Shown: positions 1 to 7,750, counted from the first letter of the stretch. The stretch: DNA of 12,409 nt from UBA1424 sp041669225 (GCA_041669225.1 JBAYBO010000030.1:1-12409), one strand, 5' to 3'. Numbers and translations: made by a program. The notes: generated by a model from the letters alone, not told the origin.

Positions 1-2685
1 GTTGAAAGTTTATCGAGCTATGCCCGTCAGTTTTTAGGCAATGTCGATAAGCCAGACGTTGATTCAATTGAAGGATTATCGCCAGCGATTTCCATCGATC
101 AAAAAACCACCTCGCATAATCCTCGTTCAACGGTTGGCACCGTCACGGAAATATATGATTATCTTCGATTGCTATTTGCGCGGATTGGCGTGCCTTACTG
201 CCCGACTCACAATGAGCCAATCGTTTCTTTTTCACCATCTAAGATGGTTGATGTCGCATTACATTTTGAAGAAGGAACAAGATTACAAATTCTTTCACCT
301 ATCGTTCGTAACGAAAAAGGTACTCAAACCGAAACGCTTAGTAAAATTAAACAGCAAGGTTTCGAAAGACTACGTGTGGATGGCAATCTTCTAAGAATTG
401 ATGAAGTACCTGAACTAGAAAAGAATAAACGACATAACATTGATATTGTTATTGACCGGCTTGTCATCAAAAGCGATATTCGCACGCGAATCTTTGACGC
501 CATTGAGTTAGCACTTGACTGGTCGCATGGCTATGTTATTTTGCTTACCGATAAAAAAGAACGTTTGCTCAGTCAACATCACAGTTGCAAATACTGCGGC
601 TTTTCGGTGCCTAAACTCGAGCCGCGTCTTTTTTCTTTCAACGCTCCATTAGGTTATTGTCCTAAATGTAAAGGTTTGGGTATTAACCGCGAAGCGGCTT
701 TTGATTTATTAGTGCCTAACGATAACTTATCAATTATGCAAGGGGCGATTCGATATTATAAAAACGTTGTTCATAGCAAAAATATAGATTGGCAGGAATT
801 TAAGTTCTTATGCGAACAATACAAAATTGATTTAAACGTTCCTTTTAAAATGCTAAGCGACCATCAAAAGAAAATCATTTTCTTTGGTAGTGATAAACCT
901 TTTACTTATGCAATCACGTCCGTCAGCGGTAATAAAAATCATCGTTCCGGCTATATCGAAGGCATTAAAGCAAAAATCGATCGCCTCTACCTTGAAACCT
1001 CAAGCTCAATGATGCGCGATTATTACGAGATTTACATGCGCGACAGCGAATGCACTGAATGTCATGGTGCGCGTTTAAATCAACAAGTTCTTGCCGTTCG
1101 CATTAATAGTCTCAATATTTACCAAGTAACAACTTTGCCAATTAATAAAATGCTCAAATACATTGCTGAATTAGATGAAATTTTGACACCGACTGAAAAA
1201 GAAATTGGCCAGTTAGTCATTAAGGAAATTCGCAACCGCACGCAGTTTTTAAGCGATGTCGGTCTCGACTATCTTTCCCTTTCGCGAATGTCGATGACTC
1301 TAAGCGGCGGTGAAGCGCAAAGAATCAGACTTGCCACGCAAATCGGCAGTCGCCTCTCAGGCGTGCTATACGTTCTTGATGAACCAAGTATCGGTTTACA
1401 TCAAAAGGATAATGCTAAACTTTTAGCGACGCTTAAATCGATGCGTGATTTAGGTAATTCACTAATTGTCGTTGAACATGACGAAGAAACAATTCGCGAA
1501 GCTGATTATATTGTTGATATTGGTCCCGGTGCGGGCATTCACGGCGGCTACATCGTCGCCCAGGGAAGTTTAAAAGATATCATGAACAATAAACAGTCGA
1601 TTACCGGAGACTATTTAGCTGGCCGTAAGAATATTGAAATCCCTGCTACAAGAAGAAAAGGCAATGGTCGCTTTGTGACAATTAAGGGTGCGCGCTGTAA
1701 TAATTTAAAAAACATCACCGTTGATTTTCCTTTGGGAAAGTTTATTGCCGTGACTGGCGTTTCCGGAAGCGGAAAATCATCACTAGTGACACAAACGCTT
1801 TATCGGGCGATTGAAAAACGTCTTAACGGCGTTGATAACTATCCGGGCGAACATGATGATATCTATGGCCTAGAAAACATTGACAAAGTCGTTAATGTTT
1901 CCCAAGAGCCGATTGGTCGCACACCGCGAAGCAATCCAGCAACATATACCAAAGTATTTGACGATATAAGGTCTTTATTCGCCGAAACGATTGAAGCCAG
2001 AGCACGCGGATTTGACAAAGGTCGCTTCTCCTTTAATGTAATTGGGGGTAGATGCGAAAACTGTCAAGGAGCTGGAGTAACGCGTATTCCGATGAATTTC
2101 TTACCCGATGTCTATGTGCGATGTGATTCATGTAATGGTAAACGCTATAACGAAGAAACTTTGCAAGTCACATACAAAGGTAAAAATATATTTGAAGTTT
2201 TGGAGTTGACGGTTGAAGACGCTTTAGCATTTTTTGAAAATCGACCGAAGATTCGCCGCAAAATGCAGACGCTTTACGATGTCGGCTTAGGTTATATTAA
2301 ACTTGGTCAGCAAGCTACGACCTTAAGCGGTGGTGAAGCCCAACGTGTTAAATTAGCGTTTGAATTACAACGCCGCCCAACTGGCAAAACTATATATATT
2401 CTTGATGAACCGACAACCGGATTGCACACTGATGATGTCAAGCGCCTAATTTCCGTTTTGCAAAAGATTGTTGAAAACGGGGATACCGTTCTTGTTATCG
2501 AGCATAATCTCGATGTTGTTAAAGTTGCTGACCATGTGATTGATATTGGAAAAGACGGCGGGGACGCCGGCGGACAAATCATTGCCCAAGGCACACCCGA
2601 AGAAATCGCGGCCTGTTCAGAATCGTATACAGGCTACTATTTAGTGAATATTTTGAAAGGAAAAATAAAGAAAGTTGTTGAATAA
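1..2685 (+). CDS. uvrA: UvrA, excinuclease ABC subunit A (5' end cut off by window)
   Basis: DNA-damage sensor of nucleotide excision repair; the UvrA dimer, with UvrB, finds bulky lesions using two ABC-type ATPase modules. The frame is open from base 1 and its first residues (VESLSSYARQFL) match family sequence lying roughly 45-50 residues from the N-terminus, so only the start and the first Walker A are missing. Of 894 visible residues: zinc finger 1 is C196-X2-C plus a second C-X2-C pair ending at C223; ABC signature LSGGEAQ is at 434-440 with Walker B D460-E461; the second Walker A GVSGSGKSS is at 586-594; zinc finger 2 is C685-X2-C, X19, C708-X2-C; the second LSGGEAQ is at 775-781 with D802-E803. 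An internal ATG at 169 is not the start, because homology runs upstream of it. It is followed 35 nt later by lgt with no terminator between, so probably co-transcribed. Nothing looks damaged. Confidence 0.97.
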   Translation, partial: VESLSSYARQFLGNVDKPDVDSIEGLSPAISIDQKTTSHNPRSTVGTVTEIYDYLRLLFARIGVPYCPTHNEPIVSFSPSKMVDVALHFEEGTRLQILSPIVRNEKGTQTETLSKIKQQGFERLRVDGNLLRIDEVPELEKNKRHNIDIVIDRLVIKSDIRTRIFDAIELALDWSHGYVILLTDKKERLLSQHHSCKYCGFSVPKLEPRLFSFNAPLGYCPKCKGLGINREAAFDLLVPNDNLSIMQGAIRYYKNVVHSKNIDWQEFKFLCEQYKIDLNVPFKMLSDHQKKIIFFGSDKPFTYAITSVSGNKNHRSGYIEGIKAKIDRLYLETSSSMMRDYYEIYMRDSECTECHGARLNQQVLAVRINSLNIYQVTTLPINKMLKYIAELDEILTPTEKEIGQLVIKEIRNRTQFLSDVGLDYLSLSRMSMTLSGGEAQRIRLATQIGSRLSGVLYVLDEPSIGLHQKDNAKLLATLKSMRDLGNSLIVVEHDEETIREADYIVDIGPGAGIHGGYIVAQGSLKDIMNNKQSITGDYLAGRKNIEIPATRRKGNGRFVTIKGARCNNLKNITVDFPLGKFIAVTGVSGSGKSSLVTQTLYRAIEKRLNGVDNYPGEHDDIYGLENIDKVVNVSQEPIGRTPRSNPATYTKVFDDIRSLFAETIEARARGFDKGRFSFNVIGGRCENCQGAGVTRIPMNFLPDVYVRCDSCNGKRYNEETLQVTYKGKNIFEVLELTVEDALAFFENRPKIRRKMQTLYDVGLGYIKLGQQATTLSGGEAQRVKLAFELQRRPTGKTIYILDEPTTGLHTDDVKRLISVLQKIVENGDTVLVIEHNLDVVKVADHVIDIGKDGGDAGGQIIAQGTPEEIAACSESYTGYYLVNILKGKIKKVVE

Positions 2686-2720
2686 CAATTCTCGTGTTAT
2701 TCTTTCACACAGGTAAATTT

Positions 2721-4013
2721 ATGGAAGCACTCGGATACATCAGTTTAATTCTCGTCGTTGCATCGTTTGTTTTTTTGCATATGACACTTAAAAAAATAGT
2801 AAAGAAAGAAGACGCGATAACACTCTCGCCTCAAGATTACGCAAAAATCATTGCCTCGATTGGTGGAGCCGCACTTTTTGGCCTTTTATCAATGCTAGGT
2901 CTTATTCTAGCTAAAGGATGGAGTCTCCATGGAGGAGAGTATGCTCTTGCCTTGATTGGTAGTTTTGTTTTCGTTTTTGCTCTTGCCTCACTTTATGCAA
3001 CCTTTGGCTTGAATTTTTATAAACCAATGTTAGCGGCAAAAATATTTAAAATTGTTCGTCTCATCATGTATATTTCGATACCAGTCATTATTATCTTTTT
3101 AGCTCTCGCCACCGAAGGGATTGCCAATCATATAACTTATCCTCTGGCTAACCGCATTTCGTTAACCGAAGGATTCGTCGACCCATTTAATCGCACAGCT
3201 AAATTTGCTGTCACTCTCTATGGAATTTTAATTGTTGGCGGTGCAATCATTGTCTATTTTGTCGCCGACCATTTCTTTTTTAAGAAATTTAAACGCCATG
3301 GCATACTCGATTCGACATTTTATATCGCTTTCCCGGCTGGTTTAGTCGGCGCGAGGCTCTGGTATTGTTATGTTTTGGAGTTTGATCGTTACGCGAATGA
3401 CTTTCTTGCTGTCTTGCAAGTTTGGGACGGCGGTTTAGCAATTATGGGTGGTGCTATTATGGGCATTATCGTCGGCGTGACTTTTATGCTTGTTCGTCGT
3501 AAATATATTAATATCCGTTGGGCAATGGATGTTATTGTTCCGGCAATTTTAATTGCACAGGCAATTGGACGTTGGGGAAACTTTTTTAATATCGAAGTCC
3601 ATGGTTTGGAAGTGTCTGCTTCCTCATGGAGTTTTCTACCTTCAATAATTACTAATAATTTGGCTTTTAGTTCGACCGACGGACCGGCATCGGCTGGTAA
3701 CATTTATGTGCCTCTATTTCTTATTGAGTCAGTTAGTAACCTCGCTGGCTATTTTCTCATTACTTATGGTGTTGGAAAAGGTCTTCGCAAGTGGATTTCA
3801 CTTGGCGATTTGTCGATGGGATATCTTATTTGGTATGGCGCGACGAGAGCGATTATGGAACCGCTCCGCTCCGCTGATTTCGAATATGGGCAATCGTGGA
3901 TTTCTTCATTTATTTTAATTGGAGTCGGTATTCTCGGTATTATTGCCTTCCACGTTTACGATTATATCCGCAAGAAAAAGAAACTCGAACCTCGTAATTA
4001 CGAGACAGTATAA
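2721..4013 (+). CDS. lgt: Prolipoprotein diacylglyceryl transferase with N-terminal membrane extension
   Basis: Transfers diacylglycerol from phosphatidylglycerol to the lipobox cysteine of prolipoproteins in the cytoplasmic membrane. The core is clear: PAGLVGARLWY (about 205-215), GGLAI-x-GG (about 237-244), the Lgt signature GRWGNFFNIEVHG (R284, N287, N290, E292, G295), and C-terminal R376-x3-E380. I chose ATG 2721, preceded by AGG at suitable spacing, over an upstream in-frame GTG at 2694 that has no Shine-Dalgarno. The product is 430 residues, against about 260-290 for typical Lgt. The excess is a roughly 150-residue N-terminal region with about four hydrophobic segments (around 2-21, 43-63, 74-97, 111-130) before the usual first Lgt helix at about 162. 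The residue matching E. coli His103 (GGLAIHGG in many homologues) is Met242. The gene sits between uvrA and ppaX, as in Bacillus-type loci but without hprK. Family assignment is firm; the role of the extension is unknown. Confidence 0.92.
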   Translation: MEALGYISLILVVASFVFLHMTLKKIVKKEDAITLSPQDYAKIIASIGGAALFGLLSMLGLILAKGWSLHGGEYALALIGSFVFVFALASLYATFGLNFYKPMLAAKIFKIVRLIMYISIPVIIIFLALATEGIANHITYPLANRISLTEGFVDPFNRTAKFAVTLYGILIVGGAIIVYFVADHFFFKKFKRHGILDSTFYIAFPAGLVGARLWYCYVLEFDRYANDFLAVLQVWDGGLAIMGGAIMGIIVGVTFMLVRRKYINIRWAMDVIVPAILIAQAIGRWGNFFNIEVHGLEVSASSWSFLPSIITNNLAFSSTDGPASAGNIYVPLFLIESVSNLAGYFLITYGVGKGLRKWISLGDLSMGYLIWYGATRAIMEPLRSADFEYGQSWISSFILIGVGILGIIAFHVYDYIRKKKKLEPRNYETV

Positions 4014-4018
4014 TTATT

Positions 4019-4669
4019 ATGTATAAACTTGTACTTTTTGATATGGATGGCACAATTGCCGACACTGATGGAATGATCGTTGCCACTTTTATCGAAATGT
4101 ATCGTCTCTACCGTCCCGATTATAGTCCAACAATTAATCATATGTTGACCTTTTCCGGACCACCGATTTTTGATACTTTGGCTCGTGAATTTCCTGATTT
4201 GTCAGTCGATTTCGCACTAAGCGAATTTAAACGATTATCGCTACCGAATTATTTAAAACACGCCAAGCCCTTTCCATATATTCATCAACTGACTGACGAA
4301 CTTCAAAAAGGTGGGGTAAAAATTGGTGTTGTGACTTCTAAACATCGTTATCCGGCCGAATATACCTTACAGTTAATTAAACTTGAGGGCGTCTTTGATT
4401 TGTTAGTTAGTTATGATGACGTAAAAGAAGCTAAACCAAACCCTGAAGGAATATATCAGGCGATGAAGCATTTTGAGGTAGATGATAAACGTGAAGTCTT
4501 GTATGTCGGAGATACAGTTACCGATTATTTAACGGCCCGGAATGCCGGAGTTGATATCGCCTTGGTGACGTGGACGCCACGAGAAATTCCTGCTAATCTA
4601 AAACCAGACTATCTCCTTGACTCTTTCAATGAATTTTTTGAGGTAATAAACAATGGGAAAGCAAATTGA
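4019..4669 (+). CDS. ppaX: HAD-family phosphatase, PpaX-like pyrophosphatase
   Basis: A haloacid dehalogenase hydrolase with motif I DMDGT (nucleophile D8, acid/base D10), motif II T106 in VVTSK, motif III K139 before PNPEG, and motif IV GDTVTD (D165, D169). Residues between motifs I and II form a helical cap of the phosphoglycolate-phosphatase type. Its length (216) and landmarks (FSGPP near 45-49, VTWTP near 183-187, DYLLDS near 197-202) resemble B. subtilis PpaX, which hydrolyses the pyrophosphate released when HprK dephosphorylates HPr-Ser-P and lies in an hprK-lgt-ppaX cluster. It starts 5 nt after lgt, has no obvious Shine-Dalgarno and is probably translationally coupled. It ends in TGA, overlapping trxB by 17 nt. 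Since hprK is absent from this locus, phosphoglycolate or another small phosphate could be the substrate. HAD assignment is firm; the PpaX name rests on similarity plus context. Confidence 0.8.
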   Translation: MYKLVLFDMDGTIADTDGMIVATFIEMYRLYRPDYSPTINHMLTFSGPPIFDTLAREFPDLSVDFALSEFKRLSLPNYLKHAKPFPYIHQLTDELQKGGVKIGVVTSKHRYPAEYTLQLIKLEGVFDLLVSYDDVKEAKPNPEGIYQAMKHFEVDDKREVLYVGDTVTDYLTARNAGVDIALVTWTPREIPANLKPDYLLDSFNEFFEVINNGKAN

Positions 4670-5576
4670 TGTAGTCATCATCGGTGGCGGTATCGCCGGC
4701 ATTACGGCCGGTCTTTATGTAAAACGTAGCAACTTAAGCGTAATGGCAATTGACCGTAATGTTTTTGGTGGCAAACTAGCAAAGCTAGGCGAGATATATA
4801 ATTATCCCGGTTTTGAAGCGATTAGTGGTCCAGATTTTGCCTTTAAACTCATGGAACAAGCCGAAAAGAATGGTATTGAACTGGAATATGGAAGCGTCAT
4901 TAACGTAACTAAGCAGGAAGATGGATTATTTCTCGTGCAAACTGAGGAACATATGATTCATGCCAAAGTCGTTATCATTGCTACCGGGACGATTGAAAAG
5001 CAGCTTGGCATTCCCGGCGAAAAAGAATTTCTTAATCGTGGCGTCTCCTATTGCGCGACATGCGACGGACCGCTTTATCGCAATAAAGAAGTCGCGGTGG
5101 TTGGTTATTTAGATACCGCACTTGAAGAGGCGGTATATTTGTCTGGTATCGCCAAAACCGTTTATTTAGTGAGCAAAGTTTCTATTGAAAAAATTGAATC
5201 CGATAAGCTGCCGAATGTCTTGACTCGCTCGAATATCAAGATTATTGCTAAAAGCGACGTCACCATTATTAAAGGTCAAGAACACGTTGAAAGCATTATT
5301 GTTAAGGATTTAAATACCAATGAAAATCAAGAAATTAAAGTCGGCGCTGTCTTTCCATACATTGGGCAAAAAACGTTGACAGAGTTTCTCGCAAATTTAA
5401 AAGTCGAAACACGCAACGGATATCTTATTGTTAGCAAAGACATGGAAACAAATGTTCCCGGTTTATTAGCTGCCGGTGACACGACTGATAAAAAACTTCG
5501 TCAGTTAGTGACGGCTGCCAGTGATGGCTGTATCGCTGCCGCCAGTGCAATTCGCTACATAAAAGTAAAACGATAA
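4653..5576 (+). CDS. trxB: Thioredoxin reductase-like flavoprotein with atypical NADPH site
   Basis: A low-molecular-weight thioredoxin reductase, expected to pass electrons through FAD and a redox disulfide to thioredoxin in the cytoplasm. Seen: N-terminal FAD Rossmann motif GGGIAG (11-16), ATG at 110-112, redox-active CATC (134-137), and the C-terminal FAD motif around AAGDTTDKKLRQLVTAASDG (273-292). In the NAD(P)H domain the usual GGGDSA is GYLDTA (151-156), and the usual HRR-x3-R that grips the NADPH 2'-phosphate is missing (LVSKVSIEK, 172-180). ATG 4653 has GAGGT 8 nt upstream and overlaps the ppaX end. The locus position (trxB before rapZ) matches Firmicutes. The electron donor may not be NADPH: ferredoxin-dependent flavin thioredoxin reductases of clostridia also lack these motifs. 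Family 0.93; donor unknown. Confidence 0.92.
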   Translation: MGKQIDVVIIGGGIAGITAGLYVKRSNLSVMAIDRNVFGGKLAKLGEIYNYPGFEAISGPDFAFKLMEQAEKNGIELEYGSVINVTKQEDGLFLVQTEEHMIHAKVVIIATGTIEKQLGIPGEKEFLNRGVSYCATCDGPLYRNKEVAVVGYLDTALEEAVYLSGIAKTVYLVSKVSIEKIESDKLPNVLTRSNIKIIAKSDVTIIKGQEHVESIIVKDLNTNENQEIKVGAVFPYIGQKTLTEFLANLKVETRNGYLIVSKDMETNVPGLLAAGDTTDKKLRQLVTAASDGCIAAASAIRYIKVKR

Positions 5577-5618
5577 AAATATAAAATAATTTTTATAAAG
5601 ACATTGTTTGGAGCTAGG

Positions 5619-5634
5619 TTTTGTAACTACAAAA
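5619..5634. repeat. Operator-like palindrome at the rapZ promoter
   Basis: A perfect inverted repeat, TTTTGTA-AC-TACAAAA, ends 5 nt before the -10 element at 5640. It therefore covers the -35 and spacer of the putative rapZ promoter. Its position suits a repressor operator. The core TGTA-N2-TACA is not one I can tie to a specific regulator. AT-rich DNA produces short palindromes by chance, so function is inferred only. Confidence 0.4.
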
Positions 5635-5636
5635 AT

Positions 5637-5645
5637 TGCTATAAT
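5637..5645 (+). promoter_or_regulatory. Extended -10 promoter for rapZ-whiA-xre
   Basis: TGCTATAAT is a perfect extended -10 (TGn followed by TATAAT) in the only long gap between trxB and rapZ. No good -35 lies 16-18 nt upstream, which extended -10 promoters tolerate. Transcription would start near 5652 and give a leader of about 57 nt before rapZ. Confidence 0.55.
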
Positions 5646-5708
5646 AAGCGTTATTTAAGTATTTTTTGTGAATTTGTATGTTATTATATCTAATATAAAG
5701 GAATTTTT

Positions 5709-6557
5709 ATGATTGATTTAATTATCTTAACTGGTGTCTCGGGAGCTGGAAAATCAACTGCTGTTCGGACGTTTGAGGAATTAGACTATTATATTGTCGA
5801 AAACGTCCCTCTTTCAGTTATCTCTAAACTATATAAGGCTTTTGAAGATGATCCGGTCCGTTATCGTCGCACTGTCGTGGTTGTGGCCATTGATGAAGCA
5901 CTTAAAGCCGCACAGGCTGCTCGCAAGAACACGAGTTTTCGGGTTACGTTTTTGGCGCTTGATGCCTCAGAAGGTGAGCTATTGACTCGTTTTCGCCTAA
6001 CGCGTCACATTCATCCGGCCCAAGCGCATGGTTTATCACTCGCTGACTGTCTTGAGCGTGATCGTATAATTATGAATCAACTAAAAAAAGATGTTGATAT
6101 GTATGTTGATACTACCGGAAAAACGGCAACCGAACTTCGAAAATTTATATTTACTAATATCCAAGGGATGGAAAGTGGCAATTTAACAGTTAGTTTCGTT
6201 TCTTTTGGTTTTAAACATGGTGTTCCTAATGATGTTGAGATGATTTTCGATACTCGGATTGTTCCTAATCCGTATTGGATCAGCGAATTAAAAGATATGA
6301 CAGGTCTTGATGAACCGGTGAAAAAGTTTATTTTCGAGGATAAAGAAGCTCAGGAACTTATTAAAAATATCGAGAAGTATCTTGATTATTATCTTGCGAA
6401 AGTTCGTGCTGAAGAACGGAATTTCTTTGTTATTGGCATCGGCTGCAGCGGTGGCCAACACCGTTCAGTGGTAATTGCTAATTATCTAGCGAATAAATAC
6501 TCCGCCAATTATCGGACTTTGTGCTTGCACCGCGATATCGGAAAATTCAAAAAGTGA
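5709..6557 (+). CDS. rapZ: RapZ/YvcJ family nucleotide-binding protein
   Basis: P-loop protein of the RapZ/YvcJ family. E. coli RapZ is an RNA-binding adaptor controlling GlmZ/GlmS; Bacillus YvcJ binds and hydrolyses nucleotides and affects competence. Seen: Walker A GVSGAGKST (9-17), the FEELDYYIVENVP stretch (22-34), FLALDAS (81-87) followed by RFRLTRHIHP (94-103), and the conserved C-terminal half with SFGFKHGVP (165-173), DTR-x-V-PNPYW (181-190) and GCSGGQHRSV (245-254). Length 282 is normal. ATG 5709 is preceded by AAAGGA at good spacing. The TGA stop overlaps a GTG that may start whiA. yvcK, normally between rapZ and whiA in Firmicutes, is missing here, so the two genes abut. Family assignment is strong; the cellular role in this organism is not fixed by sequence. 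Confidence 0.94.
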   Translation: MIDLIILTGVSGAGKSTAVRTFEELDYYIVENVPLSVISKLYKAFEDDPVRYRRTVVVVAIDEALKAAQAARKNTSFRVTFLALDASEGELLTRFRLTRHIHPAQAHGLSLADCLERDRIIMNQLKKDVDMYVDTTGKTATELRKFIFTNIQGMESGNLTVSFVSFGFKHGVPNDVEMIFDTRIVPNPYWISELKDMTGLDEPVKKFIFEDKEAQELIKNIEKYLDYYLAKVRAEERNFFVIGIGCSGGQHRSVVIANYLANKYSANYRTLCLHRDIGKFKK

Positions 6558-7519
6558 GACCAACGATTTCGTTTACCCGTAAAGTCAAAGAAGAGATTGT
6601 CATCAAACCATTTACTGAAGAACGGCTCCGCTCACTAGTGGCGGCGTTCATTAAGGTTAATGGCCGCATGGAAATCAAGAATCGCCACGTCGCGATTCTT
6701 TTACAAACCGAAAACGCCAAGATCGCTAAATTTATATATCAAATTATCCAAAAAATTTATGGTATAAACATTCGTTTTTCATATGAAAAAACGATGAAGT
6801 TTAAAAAACGCATATCTTATAACATCATTATTGATCAAGAAGCCGAATACATTATGGGTGATTTAGAAATTTCGTTTTTAGAAGGAAAAATCGCCAAGAA
6901 TATCGTCTTTAATGACGACATGATTGGTGGTTATCTTGCCGGTGCATTCTTGGCTTCTGGTTCAGTTAATAGCCCACACAGTTCAAATTATCATTTTGAA
7001 ATTGCTTTAAACGACGAAAACTATGCGAAATGGTTTTTGAAGTTAATAGCCAAGTACAAAGGCGGAAGTTTTAACCCTAAAACCATCAAGCGCCGTGAGC
7101 AAATTGTCATTTATTTGAAAAAGTCTGATCAAATTGCTGATTTCTTGATTTTAATGGGTGCGACAGCCGCGAGTCTTGAGTTTGAAAATATTCGAATCGA
7201 CCGTGAATTTGCCAATATTGGCAATCGTCTACAAAATCTTGATACAGCAAATTACACAAAAACTTTAACCTCGGCGGCCAATCAAATTGTTGATCTTCAA
7301 ACGATTGATTCAATTCTCGGCGTACAAAATCTCGCGAATGAAAAGCAGCGAATCCTTGCCGAAATACGTTTGCAAAACGAAGATGCAACCATGGAAGAAT
7401 TGGCGGTCTTGATGAGTCAAAGAATGGAAAAAGTAGTGAGCAAATCGAATGTTAATCATTTGTTTCGCGCCTTGCGTGTCTTAGCGAAACGCTATCGAGG
7501 TGAAGATAATGAAGACTAA
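6554..7519 (+). CDS. whiA: WhiA family DNA-binding protein
   Basis: WhiA combines a homing-endonuclease-like LAGLIDADG fold with a C-terminal helix-turn-helix; it regulates sporulation in actinobacteria and influences division or chromosome segregation in Bacillus. Seen: family-like N-terminus ISFTRKVKEEI, central GGYLAGAFLASGSVNSP, and a C-terminal part with LDTANYTKT, the AANQI stretch, and VSKSNVNHLFRALRVLA as HTH recognition region. The start is uncertain. GTG 6554 overlaps the rapZ stop (GTGA) and gives 321 residues but has only a weak, distant GGA. ATT 6566 aligns with the usual MSF start, gives 317 residues, and has AAGTGAG 7 nt upstream, but ATT starts are rare. A GTG at 6521 lies too far inside rapZ. 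The 3' end overlaps the xre gene. Confidence 0.93.
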   Translation: MRPTISFTRKVKEEIVIKPFTEERLRSLVAAFIKVNGRMEIKNRHVAILLQTENAKIAKFIYQIIQKIYGINIRFSYEKTMKFKKRISYNIIIDQEAEYIMGDLEISFLEGKIAKNIVFNDDMIGGYLAGAFLASGSVNSPHSSNYHFEIALNDENYAKWFLKLIAKYKGGSFNPKTIKRREQIVIYLKKSDQIADFLILMGATAASLEFENIRIDREFANIGNRLQNLDTANYTKTLTSAANQIVDLQTIDSILGVQNLANEKQRILAEIRLQNEDATMEELAVLMSQRMEKVVSKSNVNHLFRALRVLAKRYRGEDNED

Positions 7520-7736
7520 TATGCAACTTGGTCAAAAAATTGCTGCGCTTAGAAAAGCTCGAGGTTGGAATCAAGAGGAAATGGCCTTTCGCGCCAGCTT
7601 AAATCGCAACTATCTTTCCGATTTAGAAAATGGTCGTCGCAATCCTTCTTTAAAGGTTCTTGAAAAAATTGCTTTTGCCTTAGAAATTAATCTCGAGGTT
7701 CTTTTTCGTGGCATTACATCGTTTCCCTTTGTATAA
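7509..7736 (+). CDS. Small XRE-family helix-turn-helix regulator
   Basis: A 75-residue protein that is almost entirely one Cro/C1-type HTH: LGQKIAALRKARGWNQEEMA (helices 1-2), FRASLNRNYLSDLENGRRNP (turn and recognition helix), and SLKVLEKIAFALEINLEVLF (helices 4-5). It probably binds DNA as a dimer; no effector domain is present. I preferred ATG 7509 because GAGGTGA lies 5 nt upstream, over GTG 7500. It overlaps the whiA end by 11 nt, so it is likely coupled to whiA. It sits just upstream of the glycolytic operon, where Bacillus has the unrelated regulator cggR, which makes control of gap or autoregulation conceivable. The helical region resembles stand-alone XRE regulators, including restriction-modification controller proteins, but no restriction genes are present. 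Its target is unknown. Confidence 0.85.
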   Translation: MKTNMQLGQKIAALRKARGWNQEEMAFRASLNRNYLSDLENGRRNPSLKVLEKIAFALEINLEVLFRGITSFPFV

Positions 7737-7750
7737 AACTTAGGTTTTAT
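7733..7750 (+). terminator. Weak hairpin at the xre stop codon
   Basis: ATAAAAC-TTAG-GTTTTAT is a perfect 7-bp inverted repeat with a 4-nt loop. It includes the TAA stop of the XRE gene and has several T residues in its 3' arm. With one G-C pair and no long U tract after it, it is at best a weak intrinsic terminator. Confidence 0.3.

Noticed and set aside
41..394. A 117-residue open frame on the + strand
   Set aside because: It is out of frame with uvrA, whose conserved sequence covers the same bases from position 1, and its product resembles nothing.
2307..2594. A minus-strand open frame within uvrA
   Set aside because: It is the mirror of the conserved UvrA C-terminal ATPase motifs; other minus-strand frames inside lgt, whiA, gap, pgk and dfx are rejected for the same reason.
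5583..5600. AT-only inverted repeat after trxB as a terminator
   Set aside because: TATAAAA-TAA-TTTTATA has no G-C pair and no separate U tract, so the hairpin would be too weak for a confident terminator call.
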